Source: JACAEY01 sp049700155 (GTDB taxonomy: Bacteria; Nitrospirota; Thermodesulfovibrionia; Thermodesulfovibrionales; SM23-35). From it: a stretch of 11,740 bases of DNA. The stretch covers positions 1 through 11,740 of the forward strand of contig JBNAVX010000079.1 in NCBI GenBank assembly GCA_049700155.1, written 5' to 3'. Within the stretch, counting starts at the first letter, position 1. Every line of letters starts with the position of its first letter. The position numbers were made by a program, and so were the translations under genes. Positions 1 through 7,608 of this stretch are shown here, in pieces. A model generated the notes under the pieces. It ran no database searches and was not told the origin of the DNA. It worked only from the letters and a program-made list of their open reading frames with translations.

Positions 1-3000
1 GGTGAGGTGATACTTGAGGGCAATGAGGTGATTAATGAAGAAGCACTTAATAAAATCCTTTCGCTCAAGATAGATTCTCTGAGTCTTCTTTTTATAGATA
101 ATGTCAATTTCTTACCATCTCTTAGAGATACACTCCTTACAGATGGTGTCAGCACACAGGACGAGGCAATCATTGAGATATATAAAAAATTGAGACCCGG
201 TGAACCGCCAACTCTTAGTGCTGCTAAGGAGCTATTCAATGGATTATTCTTTGATCCCAAGAGGTATGACCTTTCACCTGTTGGGCGTCTTAAGTTGAAT
301 AAGCGTCTCGGCATAGATGTTCCTCTTGAAAAAAGGGTTCTTACAGATAAAGACATTATAGAGATTGTGAGATATCTTCTTGTTTTGAGGACAGGGAAGG
401 GCGAAATTGACGATATAGACCATCTTGGAAATAGAAGGGTAAAGGGAAGCGGAGAGCTTCTTGAAAATCAGTTAAGGATTGGATTAGTGAGGATGGAACG
501 GGCTGTTAAGGAAAAGATGACCCTTGCAGACCTTGAGACTGCTATGCCACATGAGCTTATAAATGCAAAACCTGTGATGGCTGCGGTAAAGGAATTCTTT
601 GGTTCCAGCCAGCTGAGTCAGTTTATGGATCAGACGAATCCATTGTCAGAAATAACCCATAAAAGAAGACTTTCAGCTTTAGGACCAGGAGGGCTGACAC
701 GAGAAAGAGCAGGGTTTGAAGTGAGAGATGTCCATCCAACACATTATGGAAGGATATGCCCGATTGAGACACCTGAAGGTCCAAATATTGGACTCATTAC
801 ATCTCTTGCAACCTATGCACGTGTGAATGATTTTGGTTTTATTGAAGTTCCCTACAGAAAGGTCATAAATGGAAGGGTCACAAATAATATAGAATATCTT
901 TCAGCTATTGATGGTGAAAAATATGTTATCGCAGAAGCAACCTCACCCATAGATAAAGATGGAAATCTGATAGGTGAAACAATATCAGCAAGGGTGGGTG
1001 GGGACTTCAAAATGGTATCCCCTCAGGAAGTTGAATATATGGATGTGTCTCCAAAACAGATTGTTGGTGTTTCTGCATCCCTAATCCCGTTCCTTGAAAA
1101 TGATGATGCAAACAGGGCACTAATGGGTTCTAATATGCAGAGACAGGCTGTTCCCCTTTTGCAATCTGAAGCTCCTTTAGTCGGAACAGGCATGGAATAT
1201 GTTGCAGCACGAGATTCTGGGGCACTTGTAATTGCTAAAAGAAGTGGAGTTGTTGAGAGCGTTGATGCATCAAGAGTTGTGGTCAGGGTTTCGGGGGATG
1301 GTGGAGGTGTAGATATATATAACCTGATAAAATTCCAGAGATCAAATCAGGCAACTTGTATTAATCAGCGACCTATAGTAAAAACAGGTGATGTAATAGA
1401 AAAAGGCGATATTATTGCTGAAGGCCCATCAACTGATTTAGGAGAACTTGCACTTGGTAAGAATGTCCTTGTAGCTTTCATGCCATGGGGAGGATATAAC
1501 TTTGAAGACGCTATTCTGATCAGCGAAAGACTTGTTAAAGAAGATGTATTCACATCAGTTCATATCGAAGAGTTTGAGATAGAGGCAAGAGAGACGAAAC
1601 TTGGACCAGAAGAGATAACAAGGGATGTTCCAAATGTTGGAGAAGAGGCATTAAAAGACCTTGATGAAAGCGGTGTGATACGTATTGGTGCAGAGGTAAA
1701 ACCAGGTGATATCCTTGTTGGTAAAGTCACACCAAAGGGTGAGACACAGCTCACTCCAGAAGAAAAACTCCTGAGGGCTATCTTCGGAGAAAAGGCAGAG
1801 GAGGTAAAGGAGAGCTGTCTTTATGTCCCGCCGGGTATTGAAGGAACGGTTGTTGATGTTAGGATATTTTCGAGAAAAGGGGCAGAGAAGGATGAGAGGG
1901 CAAAGAGTATAGAAGAAGATGATATCCATAGATTACAGCGTGATTTTGAGGAAGAGGTCAGGATAATAAAAGAAGAAAAGTTTCGCAATCTCAAAAGGCT
2001 TCTTCTGGGGCAGAGGGTTATTGAAGATGTTAAAGATCCTAAGACTAAGGAGGTTATATGTCCGAAAGGAAGCAAGCTGACAAAGGAACATCTTACAAAA
2101 ATAAAAGATGAACACCTTATGCGTATTAAGATAGAAGATACTGATATTCGTGAAAAGATGGAGTCGATTAATAACGAGACAAATTCTTATATTCGTTATC
2201 TCGAATCAAGGTATGATGAAAGAATAGATAGAGTAAAGATGGGTGACGAGTTACCTCATGGTGTAAACAAATGGGTAAAGGTATACATTGCGATGAAGAG
2301 AAAGATTCAGGTAGGAGACAAAATGGCTGGAAGGCATGGAAACAAGGGAGTTGTTGCGATGGTACTTCCAGAAGAAGACATGCCTTATCTTTCTGATGGA
2401 ACACCTGTTGATATTGTACTCAACCCTCTGGGTGTGCCATCGAGGATGAATGTTGGTCAGATACTCGAAACACACTTAGGCTGGGCAGCTAAGGCTCTTG
2501 GGATATATATAGCAACTCCTGTTTTTGAGGGTGCAAAAGAATCAGAGATCAAAGAGCTTCTTTCTAAGGCAGGTTTACCAAAATCTGGTCAGTTAGTGCT
2601 TTATGATGGAAGAACTGGTGAGCCCTTTGACAGACCTGTGACAGTAGGATACATGTACATGATGAAACTCCATCACCTTGTAGATGATAAGATGCATGCC
2701 CGCTCAATAGGTCCATATTCTTTAGTCACACAGCAGCCACTTGGAGGAAAGGCTCAGTTTGGTGGTCAGAGGCTCGGTGAAATGGAGGTATGGGCGCTTG
2801 AAGCATACGGTGCGGCATATACACTTCAGGAGTTTCTTACAGTAAAAAGTGATGATGTTACAGGCAGGGCACGTATGTACGAGGCAATTGTAAAAGGAGA
2901 CGCAACTCTTGAACCCGGGGTGCCAGAATCATTCCATGTATTAATAAAAGAACTCCAAAGTCTTGCACTTGATGTGGAGCTTTTGGAGAAAAGAGAGAAA

Positions 3001-3009
3001 GGGGATTAG
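1..3009 (+). CDS. rpoB: DNA-directed RNA polymerase subunit beta (5'-truncated by window edge)
   Basis: This is the catalytic beta subunit of RNA polymerase. The reading frame is open from base 1, so the GTG at base 7 is internal and not the start; by comparison with E. coli RpoB (1342 aa) about 300 N-terminal residues lie upstream. Numbering from the first codon of the window, the rifampicin-pocket block SSQLSQFMDQTNPLSEITHK begins near residue 202, followed by the RRLSALGPGG and ETPEGPNIGL segments. The active-site lysines of the DKMAGRHGNKG motif are K774 and K782 (E. coli K1065 and K1073). The C-terminal GGKAQFGGQRLGEMEVWALE block, which contacts beta' and sigma, is intact. The i9-type insertion before the lysine motif is present but somewhat shorter than in E. 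coli. The ~50-residue E. coli insertion between the ETHLG and ATPVF blocks is absent. It ends TAG two bases before rpoC, as in a coupled rpoBC operon. Confidence 0.98.
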   Translation, partial: GEVILEGNEVINEEALNKILSLKIDSLSLLFIDNVNFLPSLRDTLLTDGVSTQDEAIIEIYKKLRPGEPPTLSAAKELFNGLFFDPKRYDLSPVGRLKLNKRLGIDVPLEKRVLTDKDIIEIVRYLLVLRTGKGEIDDIDHLGNRRVKGSGELLENQLRIGLVRMERAVKEKMTLADLETAMPHELINAKPVMAAVKEFFGSSQLSQFMDQTNPLSEITHKRRLSALGPGGLTRERAGFEVRDVHPTHYGRICPIETPEGPNIGLITSLATYARVNDFGFIEVPYRKVINGRVTNNIEYLSAIDGEKYVIAEATSPIDKDGNLIGETISARVGGDFKMVSPQEVEYMDVSPKQIVGVSASLIPFLENDDANRALMGSNMQRQAVPLLQSEAPLVGTGMEYVAARDSGALVIAKRSGVVESVDASRVVVRVSGDGGGVDIYNLIKFQRSNQATCINQRPIVKTGDVIEKGDIIAEGPSTDLGELALGKNVLVAFMPWGGYNFEDAILISERLVKEDVFTSVHIEEFEIEARETKLGPEEITRDVPNVGEEALKDLDESGVIRIGAEVKPGDILVGKVTPKGETQLTPEEKLLRAIFGEKAEEVKESCLYVPPGIEGTVVDVRIFSRKGAEKDERAKSIEEDDIHRLQRDFEEEVRIIKEEKFRNLKRLLLGQRVIEDVKDPKTKEVICPKGSKLTKEHLTKIKDEHLMRIKIEDTDIREKMESINNETNSYIRYLESRYDERIDRVKMGDELPHGVNKWVKVYIAMKRKIQVGDKMAGRHGNKGVVAMVLPEEDMPYLSDGTPVDIVLNPLGVPSRMNVGQILETHLGWAAKALGIYIATPVFEGAKESEIKELLSKAGLPKSGQLVLYDGRTGEPFDRPVTVGYMYMMKLHHLVDDKMHARSIGPYSLVTQQPLGGKAQFGGQRLGEMEVWALEAYGAAYTLQEFLTVKSDDVTGRARMYEAIVKGDATLEPGVPESFHVLIKELQSLALDVELLEKREKGD
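2995..3005 (+). promoter_or_regulatory. Shine-Dalgarno for rpoC
   Basis: The purine run GAGAAAGGGGA lies within the last codons of rpoB and ends 6 bases before a TTG. It supports TTG at 3012 as the rpoC start, since the following residues (TEDIYSIFQKPKNP) match the usual RpoC N-terminus and no ATG or GTG fits better. Placement inside rpoB implies translational coupling. Confidence 0.65.
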
Positions 3010-3011
3010 CT

Positions 3012-6000
3012 TTGACAGAAGATATCTATTCAATTTTTCAGAAGCCAAAAAATCCTTTAGATTTTGAGGCAATCAGGATTAGGCTTGCCTCACCAGAAAA
3101 GATAAGGGAATGGTCATATGGTGAGGTAAAAAAGCCTGAGACTATTAATTATCGCACATTCAAACCGGAAAGAGATGGATTATTCTGCGCAAAAATATTT
3201 GGACCTGTAAAAGACTGGGAATGTATCTGCGGTAAATACAGGCGTATGAAGCATAGAGGAGTGGTATGTGATAAGTGTGGCGTGGAGGTTGTTCAATCTA
3301 AGGTCAGGCGTGAGAGACTTGGCCATATTGAACTTGCGAGTCCTGTTGCCCATATATGGTTCCTGAAAGGTGTCCCAAGTAGAATCGGGACATTGCTCGA
3401 TATGACGATGCGTCATCTTGAAAAGGTATTATATTTTGAGAATTATGTAGTAACAGATCCAGGTGATACCCCTCTTAAAGAAAAAGAGCTCCTTACAGAG
3501 GAGATGTTTAAGAAGAGGACTGCTGAATACGGGTCAAGATTCAAGGCAGGTATGGGTGCTGAGGCTATCAGAGAACTTCTCAGGAAAATAGACCTTGATG
3601 CCCTTGCTGCAGAGCTTAAACTAAAGATAAAAGAGGCTTCATCCCTTGGTGTTAAAAAGAGACTGACAAAGAGACTGAGAATTGTAGAGGCATTCAGAAA
3701 ATCAGGAAATAAACCTGAGTGGATGATTATGGATGTTATACCTGTTCTTCCACCTGATCTCAGACCGCTTGTGCCTTTAGAAGGTGGTCGTTTTGCTACC
3801 TCTGATTTGAATGACCTATACAGAAGAGTAATTAACAGGAATAACAGGTTGAAGAGGTTAATGGAGTTAAAAGCACCAAGTGTAATAATCAAGAATGAAA
3901 AAAGAATGCTTCAGGAGGCTGTAGATGCCCTTTTTGATAATGGCAGGAGAAGTAGAATTCTAAAGACCACAACCAAAAGACCTCTTAAATCTTTGAGCGA
4001 TATGATAAAAGGAAAACAGGGAAGGTTCAGACAGAATTTACTTGGGAAAAGAGTTGATTATTCAGGGAGGTCTGTTATTGTTGTAGGACCGGAATTGAAA
4101 CTCCACCAATGTGGTCTACCAAAGAGGATGGCGCTTGAGCTATTCAAGCCCTTTGTCTTTAATAAGCTTGAGTCAAAGGGATATGCTACTACCATAAAAG
4201 CAGCAAAAAAACTTGTAGAGAAGGAGTCACCAGAGGTCTGGGATGCACTTGAGGAGGTTATAAAAGAACACCCTGTTCTCCTTAATAGAGCCCCAACCTT
4301 ACACAGACTCGGTATCCAGGCATTTGACCCTGTCCTTGTTGAAGGTAAGGCAATAAAGCTCCACCCACTTGTATGTACTGCATTCAATGCGGATTTCGAC
4401 GGGGACCAGATGGCTGTTCATGTGCCTCTATCGATCGAGGCTCAGATAGAGGCAAGGGTTCTTATGATGTCTATCAATAATATCCTTTCTCCAGCAAATG
4501 GAAAGCCGATTGTGGTGCCTACTCAGGACATGGTTTTAGGGATTTACTATCTTACAAAAGAAAAGAAGGGAGCAAAAGGTGAAGGCAAGATATTTGCAGA
4601 CCCTGATGATGTTAGGATTGCATATGATGCAGGAATATTGGAAGAACATGCAAGGATAAAAGTTAGGATGAACGGAGATTTTGTTGAGACTACAACGGGC
4701 AGAGTGCTTTTCAGTGAGATACTACCAAGAGAGATTCCTTTCTCGATGGTCAACAGAGATATTACAAAGAAGGAGATTGGCAAACTCATAGAATATGCAT
4801 ACAAAAAGGCAGGTAAGCGTGAGACAGTTGTCTTTTTAGACAATTTAGAAAAACTCGGGTTTTATTATGCTACAAAATCAGGCATATCAATTTGTATGGA
4901 TGATATGCACATACCATCAAAAAAACCAGGACTTATCCGTGCTGCTGAGCAGGAAGTGATCGAGGTTCAGAAACAATATGCAGATGGCCTTATTACACAA
5001 GGTGAAAGGTACAATAAAGTAATTGATATATGGGCAAATGTGACAGAGAGGATAGCTGATGAGATGATGAAGGAGCTTGGTGCTGAAGAAGGAAAGACCT
5101 TTTCAGAAGATGAACTTAAAGAAAGGAGGTCTTTCAACAGTATATTTATGATGGCTGATTCAGGTGCGAGAGGAAGTACTGCACAGATAAGACAGCTTGC
5201 TGGTATGAGAGGTTTGATGGCAAAACCTTCAGGAGAGATAATAGAAACTCCTATTACTGCAAACTTCAGGGAGGGCCTATCCCCTTTACAATACTTTATC
5301 TCCACGCATGGAGCCCGAAAGGGTCTTGCAGACACAGCCCTTAAGACTGCTAATTCAGGTTATCTTACAAGGCGACTCGTTGACGTTGCCCAGGATGTCA
5401 TAGTGACTGAGGAAGATTGCAATACTAATGATGGCATAGTTGTTTCTTCCCTTGTAGAAGGCGGAGAGATCATACAACCTCTTGAAGAGAGAATTCTTGG
5501 TAGGATTGCTGCTGAGGACATTAAAGACCCTCTAACAAAAGAGATTATCGTTAAAAGAAATCAAGAAATAGATGAATATCTCTGCCAGAAAGTGATTGAT
5601 GCTGGGATAGACAGGGTCAAGATAAGGTCAGTGCTTACATGCCAGTCAAGGCATGGTGTATGTATAAAGTGCTATGGAAGGGACCTTGCAATGGGTGAGA
5701 TAGTAGAACTGGGTGAGGCAGTTGGTATAATTGCAGCTCAATCAATTGGTGAGCCTGGCACACAGCTTACGATGAGAACATTTCATATAGGTGGAGCAGC
5801 TGCCAAAGTAGTGGAAAGGACTGTTCTTGAAGTAAAAAATTCTGGAGTAATAAAGTTCATAAACATCAGTACAGTCAGGAATAGAGAAGGTCTTCTTGTG
5901 GTTATGAATAGAAATGGGAGTATTGCAGTTGTAGATTCAAAAGGTAGGGAAAAAGAGAAATACTCGGTCGTCTATGGAGCTAAACTACTTGTTGAAAATG

Positions 6001-7115
6001 GACAGAAGGTAGAGATCGGGCAGAGAATTGTTGAATGGGACCCTTATTCTATACCGATTCTTACAGAGATTGGTGGTAAAGTTGCCCTTGGCGATATTGA
6101 GGAAGGAGTAACAGTAAAAGAAGAGGTTGATGAAACAACAGGTCTTTCACATAAGGTGATTATTGATTATCCTGCAAACAAGAGACCAAGGGTCTCTATT
6201 AAAGATGAACAGGGAAGGACTGCAAGAATTCCAGGCACTACAAATCTTGCGCGTTACCTTTTACCAGCAGGTGCACATATACTCGTAGAAAAGAATGATG
6301 TGGTATATCCAGGTGATATACTTGCAAAGATTCCTCGAGAGACAACAAAGACAAAGGACATTACAGGTGGTCTTCCAAGAGTTGCAGAACTCTTTGAGGC
6401 GAGAAGACCAAAGGAACAGGCGATAGTGGCTGAAATAAGCGGTATGGTAGAGTTTAAGAGTGCACCTAAAGGGATGCGTGTTGTTGTAGTTAAAGGCGGA
6501 GATGAAGAGAGGGAATATACAATTCCAAAAGGTAAACATGTGAGCGTTCATGAAGGTGATTGGGTCAGGGCAGGAGAACCTCTCATGGATGGTGCGGTAA
6601 ATCCTCATAATATACTTGATATACTCGGACCAAAGGAACTCCAGAGATATCTTGTTGATGAAGTTCAAAAGGTTTACAGGTTACAGGGTGTATCTATCAA
6701 TGATAAACATATTGAAATTATAGTCAGACAGATGATGAAAAAGGTAAGGATAGAGGACCCCGGCGATACCATGTTTCTCCCAGGTGAGCAAGTAGATCGG
6801 TTAGAGTTCCAGGAAGAGAATCTCAAAGTTAAGGCACAGGGTGGTAAACCAGCACAAGGCAAACCGATACTTCTTGGTATAACAAAGGCTTCTTTGACGA
6901 CAGATAGCTTTGTCTCAGCAGCCTCATTCCAGGAGACTACAAGGGTTCTTACAGAGGCCGCAATAAATGGTGCTGTTGATGAACTCAGGGGACTTAAGGA
7001 AAATGTAATTATGGGAAGGATAATTCCTGCTGGCACAGGGATGGCAAAATATAAAAACACCTTTGTAAAAAGAGATTTAGACCAGATATTTTCTGAACCA
7101 AAGATTGAAGGTTGA
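3012..7115 (+). CDS. rpoC: DNA-directed RNA polymerase subunit beta'
   Basis: This is the largest RNA polymerase subunit, 1367 aa (E. coli 1407), forming the clamp and holding the catalytic magnesium. Visible landmarks in order: zinc site 1 with C71, C73, C86 and C89; the catalytic NADFDGDQM motif with D461, D463 and D465; the bridge helix around residues 774-796 (DTALKTANSGYLTRRLVD); zinc site 2 with C803, C877, C884 and C887; and the trigger loop MRTFHIGG with M921, R922 and H925. About 180 residues (roughly 932-1112) separate the two halves of the trigger loop, matching in size and sequence character the SI3 insertion of E. coli. The loop resumes at TKDITGGLPRVAELFEARRP. Nothing is truncated. 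The start is TTG, two bases after the rpoB stop, with a purine-rich ribosome site. The last 11 bases overlap the next gene, so this is the middle of an operon. Confidence 0.99.
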   Translation: MTEDIYSIFQKPKNPLDFEAIRIRLASPEKIREWSYGEVKKPETINYRTFKPERDGLFCAKIFGPVKDWECICGKYRRMKHRGVVCDKCGVEVVQSKVRRERLGHIELASPVAHIWFLKGVPSRIGTLLDMTMRHLEKVLYFENYVVTDPGDTPLKEKELLTEEMFKKRTAEYGSRFKAGMGAEAIRELLRKIDLDALAAELKLKIKEASSLGVKKRLTKRLRIVEAFRKSGNKPEWMIMDVIPVLPPDLRPLVPLEGGRFATSDLNDLYRRVINRNNRLKRLMELKAPSVIIKNEKRMLQEAVDALFDNGRRSRILKTTTKRPLKSLSDMIKGKQGRFRQNLLGKRVDYSGRSVIVVGPELKLHQCGLPKRMALELFKPFVFNKLESKGYATTIKAAKKLVEKESPEVWDALEEVIKEHPVLLNRAPTLHRLGIQAFDPVLVEGKAIKLHPLVCTAFNADFDGDQMAVHVPLSIEAQIEARVLMMSINNILSPANGKPIVVPTQDMVLGIYYLTKEKKGAKGEGKIFADPDDVRIAYDAGILEEHARIKVRMNGDFVETTTGRVLFSEILPREIPFSMVNRDITKKEIGKLIEYAYKKAGKRETVVFLDNLEKLGFYYATKSGISICMDDMHIPSKKPGLIRAAEQEVIEVQKQYADGLITQGERYNKVIDIWANVTERIADEMMKELGAEEGKTFSEDELKERRSFNSIFMMADSGARGSTAQIRQLAGMRGLMAKPSGEIIETPITANFREGLSPLQYFISTHGARKGLADTALKTANSGYLTRRLVDVAQDVIVTEEDCNTNDGIVVSSLVEGGEIIQPLEERILGRIAAEDIKDPLTKEIIVKRNQEIDEYLCQKVIDAGIDRVKIRSVLTCQSRHGVCIKCYGRDLAMGEIVELGEAVGIIAAQSIGEPGTQLTMRTFHIGGAAAKVVERTVLEVKNSGVIKFINISTVRNREGLLVVMNRNGSIAVVDSKGREKEKYSVVYGAKLLVENGQKVEIGQRIVEWDPYSIPILTEIGGKVALGDIEEGVTVKEEVDETTGLSHKVIIDYPANKRPRVSIKDEQGRTARIPGTTNLARYLLPAGAHILVEKNDVVYPGDILAKIPRETTKTKDITGGLPRVAELFEARRPKEQAIVAEISGMVEFKSAPKGMRVVVVKGGDEEREYTIPKGKHVSVHEGDWVRAGEPLMDGAVNPHNILDILGPKELQRYLVDEVQKVYRLQGVSINDKHIEIIVRQMMKKVRIEDPGDTMFLPGEQVDRLEFQEENLKVKAQGGKPAQGKPILLGITKASLTTDSFVSAASFQETTRVLTEAAINGAVDELRGLKENVIMGRIIPAGTGMAKYKNTFVKRDLDQIFSEPKIEG

Positions 7116-7587
7116 TCATTGCAGACCTTGTTTTATCGCAGATGTGATGCTTGGGAGACTTGCTCGCTGGCTAAGGCTCCTTGGATTTGATACCTTATAT
7201 GATTCCAGTATAAGCGATTCGAGACTTATAAGAATTGCAAAAGAACAGGAAAGGATTATTCTTACAAGAGATACAAGACTTGTTAAGATAAAGGGTATTC
7301 AAAATTATCTTCTTATCATTTCGAATGAACCTTTCAAGCAGCTCCATGAGGTGATAAATACCCTTCACCTGAAAGATTTCCAGCCTCTTAGCAGGTGTGT
7401 TATATGTAATGGAAGACTTATAAGAGTCCTGGATAAAAATGAGATAAGAGATTCAGTGCCGGAATATGTTTTTTATAATTTCCACAATTTTCTTAAGTGT
7501 TGTATGTGTAATAAGATTTACTGGCAAGGCACACATCCTTTAATGTTTAAAAAGAAACTGAGACAGGTTCTCATTAACCACCAATAA
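7105..7587 (+). CDS. Mut7-C family PIN-fold RNase-like protein with C-terminal zinc ribbon
   Basis: This 160-aa protein matches the Mut7-C domain family (PF01927), predicted PIN-like ribonucleases. The N-terminal half shows the family signature FIADVMLGRLARWLRLLGFD (residues 10-29) and the ILTRDTRL segment. Acidic residues D13 and D56, with others near 33-38, are candidates for the metal site. The C-terminal half has a zinc ribbon with C98 and C101 paired with C132 and C135, then the typical KIYWQGTH segment. TTG at 7105 is the only practical start: the next in-frame GTG and ATG (7144, 7147) would remove D13. It lacks a clear Shine-Dalgarno and overlaps rpoC by 11 bp, so translation is probably coupled to rpoC. 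The ATPase gene follows after 21 bp. The RNase activity is inferred from the fold family; the substrate is unknown. The first nine residues do not look family-conserved, so the exact start is uncertain. Confidence 0.85.
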   Translation: MKVDHCRPCFIADVMLGRLARWLRLLGFDTLYDSSISDSRLIRIAKEQERIILTRDTRLVKIKGIQNYLLIISNEPFKQLHEVINTLHLKDFQPLSRCVICNGRLIRVLDKNEIRDSVPEYVFYNFHNFLKCCMCNKIYWQGTHPLMFKKKLRQVLINHQ

Positions 7588-7608
7588 AATTAATTAAATT
7601 TTAAGGTC

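Noticed and set aside
7..9. GTG at base 7 as the start of rpoB
   Set aside because: The frame is open to base 1, and the protein from here would lack about 300 conserved N-terminal residues; it is an internal valine of a gene cut by the window edge.
3443..3892. 149-residue open frame on the - strand inside rpoC
   Set aside because: It lies antisense to a fully conserved part of rpoC, has low-complexity Ser/Leu composition, and shows no recognisable family; it is a shadow frame.
6261..6668. 135-residue open frame on the - strand inside rpoC, and the other antisense frames within rpoB, rpoC and the ATPase gene
   Set aside because: All are fully contained in conserved coding sequence on the other strand, lack recognisable domains, and have atypical composition.
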